Below are positions 43,419 through 52,574 of a DNA stretch of 64,000 bases, in pieces. The DNA lies in assembly GCF_900182595.1 (NCBI RefSeq), contig NZ_FXTN01000009.1, positions 124,001 through 188,000 on the forward strand, written 5' to 3'. Below the pieces are notes generated by a model. It was not told where the DNA came from. It saw only the letters and a list, made by a program, of their open reading frames with translations, and made no database searches. The translations under genes and the position numbers were made by a program. Within the stretch, counting starts at the first letter, position 1, and each line of letters opens with the position of its first letter. The stretch comes from Pedobacter westerhofensis. GTDB lineage: Bacteria; Bacteroidota; Bacteroidia; Sphingobacteriales; Sphingobacteriaceae.

Positions 43419-44078
43419 ATGTCGCATTATCAACCTGGTGGTCTTGGCGAATTTCGCGGAAGAACGGGTCAGACTGTCGTATACAGATGGCGCCACCTTA
43501 AAATTGGCAGATCCAGTCCCGGCAAGTCCAGTAAACAACCTTCAGACCGGCAGAAAAAACAGCGCTCCCGTCTGGGATTAATTTCCCACTATCTGAGAAA
43601 GTTTGTTTTGGTTATACGTGATGGTTATCCCTCAAAAAGAAGATTGATGACTCCTATGAACGCTGCTGTAAAACAAAACTTTCATACCGCCATTACAGGT
43701 GAGTATCCAAATTTTACCATCGATGATTCACTGGTACAATTGAGCAAGGGAACACTGGATTCTGTTTACCGCCCAAAAGTAATCATCAGGGAAAATGGTG
43801 ATATTGCAGTAGAATGGATCAACTCCCCCCGGCAAAAAATGGGTGTGGAAGATCATGATAAAGTTCATTTTGTTTTTTACAGCGATGTTCTTCGGCTCAG
43901 ACAGTTGTTGTATTGGGATCATCTTGCCCTGCGACGTGATGGTCATGCTAATATGCCAGATACAGTAACTTATTTGAAAGGGCCGGTACATGCCTGGATG
44001 TTCCTGGTATCTGAAGATGGAAAGCGGGTTTCCAATTCCAGGTATCTTGGAGCGTTTAATTTCCAAAAGAAGCCTTGA
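43419..44078 (+). CDS. DUF6266-family protein (copy 2)
   Basis: A 219-aa paralogue of the preceding gene, with YQPGGLGEFRGRTGQTVVYRW at the N-terminus and SSPGKSSKQPSDRQKKQRSR, which align with the same blocks in copy 1; both end in SRYLG or SEYLG-type motifs. The pair is in one operon and has diverged strongly, so the duplication is old. No function known. Confidence 0.75.
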   Translation: MSHYQPGGLGEFRGRTGQTVVYRWRHLKIGRSSPGKSSKQPSDRQKKQRSRLGLISHYLRKFVLVIRDGYPSKRRLMTPMNAAVKQNFHTAITGEYPNFTIDDSLVQLSKGTLDSVYRPKVIIRENGDIAVEWINSPRQKMGVEDHDKVHFVFYSDVLRLRQLLYWDHLALRRDGHANMPDTVTYLKGPVHAWMFLVSEDGKRVSNSRYLGAFNFQKKP

Positions 44079-44122
44079 AAAAATATCATGCATTGAATAA
44101 TCAATAATAAATATATTTGTGC

Positions 44123-44671
44123 ATGAGCAAAACCATAGTCATATCCGAAGAAACCATCATCAATAAAATATACTTGGTTAGAGGTCATAAAGTAATGTTG
44201 GACAGACACCTAGCAGAAATGTACGGAGTTGAAACCCGTGTGCTCAACCAGGCTATAAAACGGAATGAGAAGCGCTTTCCTGCCGACTTTATGTTCCAGA
44301 TGACCAGTGATGAACTATCGGATTGGAAATCACAGAATGTGATATCCAATAAGGAGAAGATGGGCTTAAGGAAGTCACCAAATGTCTTCACCGAACAGGG
44401 CGTGGCGATGTTGTCTAGCGTGCTAAATAGCGAAACAGCCATAGAAGTGAATATACAGATCATTAGAACCTTTACCCGCATCAGGCAGATGTTGAGCGAA
44501 CATACTGAACTTCGCCTGGAAGTAGAGAAAATCAAAAAGAAACTGGATAATCAGGACAAGAATATGGAAGTGGTATTCAAATATCTGGATGAACTGCTGG
44601 AGAAAAAAGACCAGCCTAAACCGGAACGCAAAAGTATCGGTTATACAATCAATCCCGGTGAAACTAAATAG
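44123..44671 (+). CDS. ORF6N-domain protein
   Basis: A 182-aa protein with an N-terminal ORF6N domain (about 10-95; VRGHKVMLDRHLAEMYGVET, RFPADFMFQMTSDE, NVFTEQGVAMLSSVLNS), found in phage antirepressors and many Bacteroidota chromosomal copies, where it is presumed to bind DNA. A coiled C-terminal tail (ELRLEVEKIKKKLDNQDKN) may mediate self-association. Start at the ATG 44123; a TTG two codons earlier is possible. Stands alone next to the DUF6266 pair in an accessory stretch. Confidence 0.88.
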   Translation: MSKTIVISEETIINKIYLVRGHKVMLDRHLAEMYGVETRVLNQAIKRNEKRFPADFMFQMTSDELSDWKSQNVISNKEKMGLRKSPNVFTEQGVAMLSSVLNSETAIEVNIQIIRTFTRIRQMLSEHTELRLEVEKIKKKLDNQDKNMEVVFKYLDELLEKKDQPKPERKSIGYTINPGETK

Positions 44672-44734
44672 CGAGTACCTAATAATCCAAACTACACAAA
44701 CATGATGAAATTTAGCTAAACAGCTGCAAATGAT

Positions 44735-45724
44735 CTACTTCTCTTGAATATCTTCCTTTTTTATCTCCGTAGGTTTCTCATCGTTTTTCTGTATCGAATC
44801 ACTTCCTGTTTCAATCTCTACTTCACGGGTAGTAACAGCATAGTGGTTTGGCTTGATCTCTGATCCGTAATTGATTGCATAAGCTTTGGTAAACTCTGCG
44901 CCAAAAAAGAGGATAATCGAAGAATAGTAAGTCCATAGCAATAACACAACTAAGGAACCAGCCGCACCATAAGTACTGCCAACATTACTCTGATTGATAT
45001 AGATAGAAATCCCAAATTTACCGATCATAAATAATATCGCGGTAACCACTGCTCCGGAGATGACATCCCGCCATTTGATCTGCGCATCCGGCAGTACCTT
45101 AAAAATCACCGCGAAGATCAGAGAGATCACGCCCAGCGTAATTACCTGGTTCAGGATATAAAAAAAGATAACCGACACCTCACTAAAGGTTTTTTCCAGT
45201 TTGGTACTAAAACCATCAATCAGTGAGGTTACGCCGAGAGAAACCAGTAACACAAATCCCAAACTGATGATTACCGAAAAAGACAAAAACCGGTTTTGTA
45301 ATAATTTAAGCCATCCTCTTTTTGGTTTGGGCTTTAATCCCCATATCGTATTGATCGAATCCTGTATTTCCGCAAAAACTGTGGTGGCACCAATTAACAA
45401 CGTTACACCTCCAATCACTATCGAAAAAAAGCTTTTGTTGCTCACTGCAGCATTTTTAATAATACCCTGAATCTGCAGGGCACTTTCTTTGCCCAAAAAA
45501 TCAACAAGCTGATAGTATACCTGTCCTTCAATGGCTTCCCTTCTCCATACAATACTGCAGATGGAAATGATCAGGATCATCAGCGGGCCCATTGAAAATA
45601 CCGTATAGTAGGCGAGAGAGCCGCTCAGCTTGGTCACTTTATGATCTGAAAATCCGGAAAATGAATCTTGCAGTACTTTCCAAAGACCCTTGAGTGTAAT
45701 TTTTTTATTTGCTGTGGCTTCCAT
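44735..45724 (-). CDS. YihY/BrkB-family membrane protein
   Basis: A 329-aa inner-membrane protein with six hydrophobic segments and the family signature KLSGSLAYYTVFSMGPLMILI near residue 40, GAAGSLVVLLLWTYYSSIILFFGAEFT near residue 255, and an acidic-basic cytoplasmic tail (about 290-329). The family was once called RNase BN in error; its actual role is unknown. Single gene. Confidence 0.92.
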   Translation of the reverse strand: MEATANKKITLKGLWKVLQDSFSGFSDHKVTKLSGSLAYYTVFSMGPLMILIISICSIVWRREAIEGQVYYQLVDFLGKESALQIQGIIKNAAVSNKSFFSIVIGGVTLLIGATTVFAEIQDSINTIWGLKPKPKRGWLKLLQNRFLSFSVIISLGFVLLVSLGVTSLIDGFSTKLEKTFSEVSVIFFYILNQVITLGVISLIFAVIFKVLPDAQIKWRDVISGAVVTAILFMIGKFGISIYINQSNVGSTYGAAGSLVVLLLWTYYSSIILFFGAEFTKAYAINYGSEIKPNHYAVTTREVEIETGSDSIQKNDEKPTEIKKEDIQEK

Positions 45725-45887
45725 CTTTATCTATTTTTCTGTATTGAGGTATGCCTTGAATAACTTATCAAATTATAATTTGTTTTGATAAAAGAAATTT
45801 GAGACCTTGTGTAAAGTTCCGTTGAACAGTATTTTGAAAATATTGTCTTTTGTTAAACATATATGTTTCAACGGATGTTATTACCTT

Positions 45888-46325
45888 ATGAAGAGATTGT
45901 TTACTACAAATTATAATCATCGTAGTTTAGATATTGCCTTGCTTATTCTGCGTTTAGGTATTGCAGGATTAATGCTTACACACGGAATGTCTAAACTCAA
46001 TACGCTGCTTGATGGCGGCGCGATCCAGTTTGCAGATCCCTTTGGCTTTGGCGCAACAGCCTCACTGGCACTGGCAGTATTTGCAGAAGTATTTTGTTCT
46101 TTCCTGCTGGTATTGGGATTGGCTACGAGGCTCGCGGTACTGCCTTTGATCATCACCATGCTGGTTGCGCTGCTTACGGTTCATGCCAATGATCCGATCG
46201 GTAAACAGGAACCGGCACTGCATTATTTGCTGGTTTACGTTGTCCTGCTGATTACGGGGGCCGGGTCAATCAGTTTTGATAAATTGATCAGCCGCAGAAA
46301 TACCCGTTCAAGAAGGGGATACTAA
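45888..46325 (+). CDS. DoxX-family membrane protein
   Basis: A 145-aa protein with four membrane helices (ALLILRLGIAGLMLTHGMSK, ASLALAVFAEVFCSFLLVLG, LPLIITMLVALLTVH, LLVYVVLLITGAG). The family occurs in putative quinol- or redox-associated membrane complexes; function here is not known. I chose the ATG at 45888 (MKRLFTTNYNHRS); the frame is open upstream to 45807. Arg/Ser-rich basic C-terminus. Confidence 0.87.
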   Translation: MKRLFTTNYNHRSLDIALLILRLGIAGLMLTHGMSKLNTLLDGGAIQFADPFGFGATASLALAVFAEVFCSFLLVLGLATRLAVLPLIITMLVALLTVHANDPIGKQEPALHYLLVYVVLLITGAGSISFDKLISRRNTRSRRGY

Positions 46326-46336
46326 CGCAATAATTC

Positions 46337-46344
46337 TATATTTG
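46337..46344 (+). promoter_or_regulatory. -7 promoter element (TATATTTG)
   Basis: Exact TAnnTTTG 65 bp before the lipoprotein gene at 46409; no clear -33 element. Confidence 0.45.
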
Positions 46345-46408
46345 ACCGTTATAGTGTTGCAGGATCGTATCCGCAACCTATCAAAAATATGCCCAACCCC
46401 TCAAAAAG

Positions 46409-46996
46409 ATGAAGAAATTAGTATTGATATGCCTGGCAGCTGTAACCCTTTTTGGTTGTGGCGTAAATAAACAGGCGCAGCAAATCAAAGCGCTTGAAAA
46501 ATGCAGGTACAGAGTGATCTCGGCCAGCAATATTTCTGTTGCAGGAACGGATGTGAAGCGTCTGATGAACAATCAGGATATTAACCTGGGCAGCCTGCCT
46601 GCACTTGCATTCGGGCTCCTGAGAAAAGATGTGCCCCTGCGTGCAACCGTAAATATGGAAATCGAGAACCCTGCCGGAAACCTGGCGGCGATCAATCAGT
46701 TTGAATATAAAATACTGATCAATAACCAGGAACTTGCCGATGGCTTTGTAGACCGTCAGGTGAGCATTGCCGCAGGACAGACGGTAACCGTACCTGTTGC
46801 TGTCAATGTAAATGTGTACCAGTTTATTTCCAATGCAAGGGTAATGTCTGAGATTTCAGATTTCCTGCGCGGAGGTGACAGAAAAGGGCTGGTTACTTTA
46901 AAAATCAAGCCTAGTATCATGGTAGGCGGCACGCTGATCAAATACCCTGGTTACATTACGATCGACAAAGAATTCAGCAGTAAGATTTTACTGTAG
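46409..46996 (+). CDS. Lipoprotein of unknown function, LEA14-like
   Basis: A 195-aa exported lipoprotein with signal ending TLFGC (Cys17). The mature part is beta-rich with strand patterns such as VNMEIENPAGNLAAINQFEYKILINNQELADG and IAAGQTVTVPVAVNVNVYQF, which resemble LEA14/WHy-type immunoglobulin-like folds. No catalytic motif. Has its own promoter element. Confidence 0.75.
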   Translation: MKKLVLICLAAVTLFGCGVNKQAQQIKALEKCRYRVISASNISVAGTDVKRLMNNQDINLGSLPALAFGLLRKDVPLRATVNMEIENPAGNLAAINQFEYKILINNQELADGFVDRQVSIAAGQTVTVPVAVNVNVYQFISNARVMSEISDFLRGGDRKGLVTLKIKPSIMVGGTLIKYPGYITIDKEFSSKILL

Positions 46997-47084
46997 GGCT
47001 TTACATATTATTGTTACGTTGTTTGAACTCAGGATGCTGATTGCTGAGGTATTTTTAATTATTTTCGGCAATTAATATTGCTGT

Positions 47085-49520
47085 ATGAATTATCGCCTGC
47101 CGTTTTTATGCCTCCTGAGCATTGCTCCTTTTTTTGTGAAAGCCCAGGCTTCAGCACAGCTGAACGCCGCTGAAATCAGACAGGGCCTGGCAGCTTTAAA
47201 CGTTACAGGGAGCGTTTTGTATATCGCTGCACACCCTGATGATGAAAATACCCGCTTGCTTACTTACCTGTCAAAAGAAAAGAAAGTGCGTACCGGCTAC
47301 CTGTCATTAACCAGGGGCGATGGGGGACAAAACCTGATCGGAACCGAGCAGGGAGATTTACTGGGCCTGATCCGTACACAGGAATTGCTGGCCGCAAGGC
47401 GGACAGATGGTGCAGAGCAGTTCTTTAGCCGCGCCAATGACTTTGGATTTTCCAAAACCTCTGAAGAGAGTTTTAAAATATGGGGAAAGGAACAGATCCT
47501 TTCTGACGTTGTATGGGTAATCCGCAACTTTCAGCCGGATGTGATCATCACACGTTTTCCTGAAGATGCCCGTGCCGGTCACGGACACCACCAGGCTTCG
47601 GCAATCCTTGCCCGGGAAGCATTTGCCGCTGCGGCAGATCCAAAGCGCTTTCCTGAACAGCTGAAATTCGTAAAAATATGGAAGACCAAACGAATTGTCT
47701 GGAACACCTTCAACTTTGGAGGCGCAAACACTACTTCAGACGATCAGATAAAGCTTGATGTGGGTGTTTTTAACCCGCTCCTGGGAAAAAGCTATGGAGA
47801 AATTGCTGCTGAAAGCCGCTCTAATCATAAAAGCCAGGGTTTTGGCTCTGCACTGCAGCGTGGTTCTGCAATAGAGTTTTTTAGTCCGGTGGCAGGGGAT
47901 GCCGCTCAAAAAGATCTTTTTGAAGGCCTGGACTTTAAGCTGGACAGAAATAAGGGGACTGAAAAAGCTCAGCAAATGCTGAATGCGATTAATGCAGCTT
48001 ATGATGCTGCCGCTCCGGCTAAATCTATTCCTGCTTTACTGCAATTGAAAGAGGAGGTGAAAAACCTGCCTTTTAAACATCAGCAGCTGGATGAACTGAT
48101 TCTTGCCTGTGCAGGGATCTGGATGGAAACAACTACGCCAGAGCCGGCATACGCACTGGATGATTCTGTTCCGGTGCTGGTTAGTGTGATCTCACGCGTA
48201 GGAGCCGGCTTTCCAATGAAAATTACATTACAGGATTTAAGCAGGGGGAAGGTCTCAGATTTAAATCCTAACCAGATGGCTACACAAACAGTGATATTGT
48301 CTGCAAGGTCTATCGGTATTACGCAGCCATACTGGCTAAAGCAAACACATCCAACCGGAAGTTATTTGATTGACTCGCTGAACCATTTGGGCATGCCTGA
48401 AGCACCGGCGCCAAGTGCAGGAGTATACAGGATCAGTTTTGGAAAGCAGTTTATTGATATCACGCGGCCAATCGTTTATAAACATACAGATCCTGTAAAA
48501 GGGGAATTATACCAGCCACTCGTTATTGCGCCGCCGGTAACGGCTACCATGACAGAGAAATCATTCCTGTTCAGCAACAATACACCAAAGAAAATTACAG
48601 TACAGCTAAAGTCTTTTAAAGAGGGACTGAAAGGACTGATCAGTCCTCAGGTTCCTGCAGGATGGAAAGTTTCTCCTGAAAAAGTTGAGATTGACCTGCC
48701 GGCTAAAGGAACGGTAAAGAACCTTGAATTTATCATTACGCCTGCTGGCACTGTTTCCAGCGGTAAACTGTCGATTTGGGCTGCTGTAGATGGAAAAACG
48801 TACAATCAGGGTCTGAAAGTTTTATCCTATGACCATATCCCTGTGCAAACGCTTTTTCCCTTTGCCGAAGCTAAGGTAGAAAGGGCAGACCTGAAATTTG
48901 CTGGTATGAACATTGGCTATATCGCCGGTGCGGGAGATTTGATTCCTGAATCACTTACGCAAATCGGGTATCACGTAACCTGGTTAACAGAAAAACAGGT
49001 AATTGATGGTGATCTTTCTGCCTATGATGCGATTATCACGGGTGTACGTTTGTATAACATCAGCGACCAGATATCTGCCATGCAGCCAAAGTTGATGGAA
49101 TATGTGAAAAATGGTGGCACGATGCTGGTTCAGTACAATGTAAACGGAACACTGAAATTTAATGATATTGGCCCGTATCCATTCAGGCTGACACGCGACA
49201 GGGTAACGGATGAAGATGCGAAAGTGAGCTTCCTTGCACCAAATGATGCTGCACTGAATTTCCCCAATAAGATTACGGCGAAAGATTTTGATGGCTGGAT
49301 ACAGGAACGCGGTTTATACTTTGCCGGTGATATCGATAGTCACTATGTGCCTGTACTGGGTATGAATGATATTGGAGAGCCGAGTGGTAACGGATCTTTG
49401 CTGGTTGCGCCTTTTGGCAAAGGGAAATTTGTATATACCTCACTGGCTTTCTTCAGGGAACTGCCTGCGGGCGTGCCGGGAGCATACCGCCTGTTTGTCA
49501 ACCTGATTTCTAAAAACTAA
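47085..49520 (+). CDS. Secreted PIG-L-family deacetylase with C-terminal GATase-like domain
   Basis: An 811-aa exported protein (signal peptide to FVKAQA). Residues 43-300 form a PIG-L/LmbE zinc deacetylase with AHPDDEN (His50, Asp52, Asp53) and the second ligand region AGHGHHQAS (166-172); these act on N-acetyl sugars. The middle part holds beta-sandwich segments (about 480-590) and residues about 600-811 resemble ThuA/GATase-1-like domains (NIGYIAGAGDLIPESLTQIG, YVKNGGTMLVQYNV). It precedes a small membrane peptide and a sodium/solute symporter, so it may deacetylate a sugar in the periplasm before uptake (inference). Confidence 0.85.
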   Translation: MNYRLPFLCLLSIAPFFVKAQASAQLNAAEIRQGLAALNVTGSVLYIAAHPDDENTRLLTYLSKEKKVRTGYLSLTRGDGGQNLIGTEQGDLLGLIRTQELLAARRTDGAEQFFSRANDFGFSKTSEESFKIWGKEQILSDVVWVIRNFQPDVIITRFPEDARAGHGHHQASAILAREAFAAAADPKRFPEQLKFVKIWKTKRIVWNTFNFGGANTTSDDQIKLDVGVFNPLLGKSYGEIAAESRSNHKSQGFGSALQRGSAIEFFSPVAGDAAQKDLFEGLDFKLDRNKGTEKAQQMLNAINAAYDAAAPAKSIPALLQLKEEVKNLPFKHQQLDELILACAGIWMETTTPEPAYALDDSVPVLVSVISRVGAGFPMKITLQDLSRGKVSDLNPNQMATQTVILSARSIGITQPYWLKQTHPTGSYLIDSLNHLGMPEAPAPSAGVYRISFGKQFIDITRPIVYKHTDPVKGELYQPLVIAPPVTATMTEKSFLFSNNTPKKITVQLKSFKEGLKGLISPQVPAGWKVSPEKVEIDLPAKGTVKNLEFIITPAGTVSSGKLSIWAAVDGKTYNQGLKVLSYDHIPVQTLFPFAEAKVERADLKFAGMNIGYIAGAGDLIPESLTQIGYHVTWLTEKQVIDGDLSAYDAIITGVRLYNISDQISAMQPKLMEYVKNGGTMLVQYNVNGTLKFNDIGPYPFRLTRDRVTDEDAKVSFLAPNDAALNFPNKITAKDFDGWIQERGLYFAGDIDSHYVPVLGMNDIGEPSGNGSLLVAPFGKGKFVYTSLAFFRELPAGVPGAYRLFVNLISKN

Positions 49521-49523
49521 TTT

Positions 49524-49670
49524 ATGCAGGACCAGCAGCAGCATAATGAAAACGAAGGGCAGGATTTACCCCCATTTGTAAAGACCTGGAAACAGTTTTA
49601 CCTGCTGCTGATCGGCTGGCTGATATTTCTGATTGTAGCTTTTTACATTTTTACAAGGCTTACGCAATGA
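49524..49670 (+). CDS. Small membrane protein coupled to symporter, 48 aa
   Basis: ATG 49524 to TGA 49670 encodes a hydrophilic N-terminus (MQDQQQHNENEGQDLPPFVK) and one helix (FYLLLIGWLIFLIVAFYIFT). It starts 3 bp after the deacetylase stop and its TGA overlaps the ATG of the symporter (ATGA), so it is translationally coupled to it. The placement suggests a small subunit or assembly factor of the transporter; the same arrangement is known for some SSS transporters with a small membrane partner. Confidence 0.75.
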   Translation: MQDQQQHNENEGQDLPPFVKTWKQFYLLLIGWLIFLIVAFYIFTRLTQ

Positions 49671-51373
49671 GTGGCTTAGACTGGGGCGTTTTAATTTTTA
49701 CACTGGTGGTTATTGTGTCCTACGGGATGTACAAAAGCCGCGGTGCGCAAAATATACAGGGTTATCTGCTGGCCAGCCAGTCTTCGCCCTGGTATAGCGT
49801 GTGCCTGTCGGTAATGGCTACGCAGGCCAGTGCAATTACTTTTCTTGCGGCTCCCGGACTGGCTTTTTCTTCGGGAATGAGTTTTGTACAGTTCTATTTC
49901 GGACTGCCGCTGGCCATGATCGTTTTGTGTATCACCTTTGTGCCTATCTTTCACCGCCTTAAGGTTTACACCGCCTATGAGTATCTGGAACAGCGATTTG
50001 ATTTAAATACGCGGGCACTCACTGCCTTTTTATTCCTGATCCAGAGAGGGCTGTCTACAGGTATTACTATTTATGCGCCGTCCATCATTTTATCCACCAT
50101 CCTGGATATCAATACTGCCTATACTACTTTGTGTATCGGCGGGATCGTTGTTGCCTATACCGTTTACGGAGGCAGCAAAGCAGTTTCCTATACACAGATG
50201 CTGCAGATGAGCATTATCTTCCTGGGATTGTTTGCCGCGGGGATTATGGTGGTTCACCTGTTGCCGGCTGATATCGGTTTTGGCAGGGCGATCAGTATTG
50301 CCGGGAAAATGGGCAGGACCAACGCGATCGATCTGAAGTTCGACTGGAACAATCAGTATAATGTATGGAGCGGGTTGATCGGTGGGTTTTTTCTGCAGCT
50401 GTCCTATTTTGGTACAGACCAGAGCCAGGTTGGCCGGTATCTGACAGGTGCTTCGGTAAGCCAGAGCAGGTTGGGATTGCTGATGAACGGACTGGTGAAA
50501 ATACCGATGCAGTTCCTGATCCTCCTTATTGGCGTATTGGTTTTTACTTTTTACCAATATAACCGCCCGCCTGTTTTCTTTAACAGCTTTGAGTTAAACA
50601 AACTTGAAAAAAGCAGTTATCAACCGCAGCTTGGTGTGCTCAAGGCAGAATACGAGAAAACCTTTCAGGCAAAACAGCTGGCAGTCAACAAGCTCAGTAA
50701 GGCACTGGAGAGTGACAACCAGCATGTGATAGACCAGCAACGCACAGTCCTGCAACAGGCCGATGAACATACAAAAGCGGTACGTAAACAGGTTACTGAC
50801 CTGATGCTGAAAAATGATAAGGGTGCTGATATCAATGATAACAATTATGTTTTTCTCAGCTTTGTGACCCGCTATTTGCCAAAAGGGCTGATTGGCTTGC
50901 TGATCGCGATTATTTTTCTGGCATCGATGGGCTCTACGGCCAGCGCGCTGAACTCACTGGCATCAACCAGTGTAATTGATATTTATAAAAGATTAATCAA
51001 TAAGGAAGCCGGTGATGAAAAATACCTGGCTGCTTCCCGATGGTCTACTGTGCTGTGGGGAGCCGTTTGTATTGCAATGGCCCTGTATGCCAGTAAAATC
51101 GGTAACCTGCTCGAAGCGGTGAACATTCTGGGTTCCTATATCTATGGAACAATCCTGGGAGTATTTCTGGTAGCTTTTTATATCAGGCATGTAAATGGCA
51201 AAGCTGTTTTTTATGCAGCTGTGATTACTGAGGTGATTGTTTGTATCTGCGGATGGCAAAAGGTCGTTGCGTATTTGTGGCTCAATCTGATCGGCTGCCT
51301 GCTGGTGGTACTGATTGCAATGCTGCTGCAGCTGGTATTCAAAAACCCTAAAAAAACCTTTTCTCAGATTTGA
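49667..51373 (+). CDS. Sodium/solute symporter (SSS family)
   Basis: A 568-aa inner-membrane transporter with about 13 helices. SSS motifs include SVMATQASAITFLAAPGLAF, GTDQSQVGRYLTG and MGSTASALNSLASTSVIDIYKR. An unusually long hydrophilic segment (about residues 300-390, KLEKSSYQPQLGVLKAEYE onward, coiled) interrupts the helices. Substrate unknown; adjacency to a PIG-L deacetylase suggests an amino sugar or sialic-acid-like compound (inference). Overlaps the preceding small gene by 4 bp. Confidence 0.9.
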   Translation: MSGLDWGVLIFTLVVIVSYGMYKSRGAQNIQGYLLASQSSPWYSVCLSVMATQASAITFLAAPGLAFSSGMSFVQFYFGLPLAMIVLCITFVPIFHRLKVYTAYEYLEQRFDLNTRALTAFLFLIQRGLSTGITIYAPSIILSTILDINTAYTTLCIGGIVVAYTVYGGSKAVSYTQMLQMSIIFLGLFAAGIMVVHLLPADIGFGRAISIAGKMGRTNAIDLKFDWNNQYNVWSGLIGGFFLQLSYFGTDQSQVGRYLTGASVSQSRLGLLMNGLVKIPMQFLILLIGVLVFTFYQYNRPPVFFNSFELNKLEKSSYQPQLGVLKAEYEKTFQAKQLAVNKLSKALESDNQHVIDQQRTVLQQADEHTKAVRKQVTDLMLKNDKGADINDNNYVFLSFVTRYLPKGLIGLLIAIIFLASMGSTASALNSLASTSVIDIYKRLINKEAGDEKYLAASRWSTVLWGAVCIAMALYASKIGNLLEAVNILGSYIYGTILGVFLVAFYIRHVNGKAVFYAAVITEVIVCICGWQKVVAYLWLNLIGCLLVVLIAMLLQLVFKNPKKTFSQI

Positions 51374-51402
51374 TGTTTATGGTTTATACAAAACATAAAC
51401 CT

Positions 51403-52056
51403 ATGAAAGCATTAAATCTATTTGGAATATTAGCAATTGGAGCCTGTACATTTCAGGCTTGCCATAGTCCTGAAACCCGTGGTGGCCAGGGTGATTCTTC
51501 CATGAGTGATTCAGGTAAAACCGATACAGCAGGTGGCGCAGTACCAATGGGCTCGGGGCCTGCCGGTGACAGTTCTAAAACGGATAACATGGCGGGCAAA
51601 ACCGGTGATGTAACCAACCAGTCTAAAGTTGATGATGATGAGGCTACGTTTATGAAAAAAGCCGCAATTGGTGGAATGATGGAGGTTGATGCAGGTAAAG
51701 TTGCAATGAAATCAACCAATCCAAAAGTAAAAGCATTTGCTGCTCAAATGGTGGCAGACCATTCTAAAGCCAATGCAGAATTGAAAGCTTTGGCAATGAA
51801 AAAGGAGATTATCCTGCCCGCTGAATATCCGTCAGAAGAAAAAGCACATATGGATATGATGAAGAAAATGACGGGTGCTGATTTTGACAAGCATTATATT
51901 GATATGATGGTTACTGACCATGATAAAACAATTGCCTTGTTTAAAACCGGTGCAATGGCACAGGATAAAGAGGTAAAAGATTTTGCGAATAAAACTATCC
52001 CTGTAATTACAGGTCATTTTGAAAAAGCAAAAGCTATTCAGGCTGGGATGAAATAG
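51403..52056 (+). CDS. DUF4142-family lipoprotein
   Basis: A 217-aa exported protein with a lipoprotein-like signal (LAIGACTFQAC), a Gly/Ser/Thr/Asp-rich linker (about 20-80) and a DUF4142 domain (about 85-217; FMKKAAIGGMMEVDAGKVAM, AAQMVADHSKANAEL, ADFDKHYIDMMVTDHDKTIA). The helical His-rich fold resembles ferritin-like DUF305/DUF4142 proteins; function is unknown. I chose ATG 51403; the open frame starts at 51370, overlapping the symporter stop. Followed by a strong terminator. Confidence 0.88.
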   Translation: MKALNLFGILAIGACTFQACHSPETRGGQGDSSMSDSGKTDTAGGAVPMGSGPAGDSSKTDNMAGKTGDVTNQSKVDDDEATFMKKAAIGGMMEVDAGKVAMKSTNPKVKAFAAQMVADHSKANAELKALAMKKEIILPAEYPSEEKAHMDMMKKMTGADFDKHYIDMMVTDHDKTIALFKTGAMAQDKEVKDFANKTIPVITGHFEKAKAIQAGMK

Positions 52057-52082
52057 ATCCGGGCAGCCTGAAATTTTATGAT

Positions 52083-52115
52083 AAGCGGGGAGGTCATCAT
52101 TTGGCCTCCCCGCTT
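52083..52115 (+). terminator. Terminator after DUF4142 gene
   Basis: AAGCGGGGAGG (52083-52093) pairs perfectly with CCTCCCCGCTT (52105-52115), followed by GTTTTAG. Confidence 0.85.
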
Positions 52116-52278
52116 GTTTTAGATTCAGATCTCGAATGCATAAGAATAAGGCTGAAAGCAAATAACTATTATGAGCATGATTTGATCGACAACCTTTTAA
52201 CATAATTTAGTGGACATATCAGAACTTTCGTTCGCGTATTGTATCTCATATTTTTGGATGCCGAAATCATAGATAGGC

Positions 52279-52309
52279 TTTGGAATGAACACATATTTAG
52301 TTATTTTTG
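52279..52309 (+). promoter_or_regulatory. Consensus Bacteroidota promoter for the Fic operon
   Basis: TTTG (52279-52282), 19-nt spacer and TATTTTTG (52302-52309) match the consensus exactly. The predicted start lies about 20 nt before the small ORF at 52335. Confidence 0.7.
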
Positions 52310-52334
52310 ATTTATATCTTATTAGATTGCGTTT

Positions 52335-52574
52335 ATGCATACAGTCGATCTTATTTCCAGAAGGATAAATACACTCGTTAAACTTGCTGAGAGGGAAAAT
52401 GGAGTTTTTATAACTGATCTCAGGAAAGAATATCGTGCAGATCTTCAAAATTTTATTGTGGGCGAAACTTTAGGCGTAAGTGACGGAAAAGTAATTATAG
52501 GTAAAAATACTTATAAAAGATGGTTACAAAAGATCAAAACCAGTGGTTTTGATTATGATGTAAAGTTTATCTAA
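52335..52574 (+). CDS. Small protein upstream of Fic, 79 aa
   Basis: Not recognised. A 79-aa basic protein, MHTVDLISRRINTLVKLAER at the start and KNTYKRWLQKIKTSGFDYDV near the end, possibly a small helix-turn-helix or binding module. Its TAA is directly followed by the ATG of the Fic gene with no gap, so both are co-translated from one promoter. It could be an antitoxin or targeting partner of Fic, but class II Fic proteins carry their own inhibitory helix. Confidence 0.65.
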   Translation: MHTVDLISRRINTLVKLAERENGVFITDLRKEYRADLQNFIVGETLGVSDGKVIIGKNTYKRWLQKIKTSGFDYDVKFI

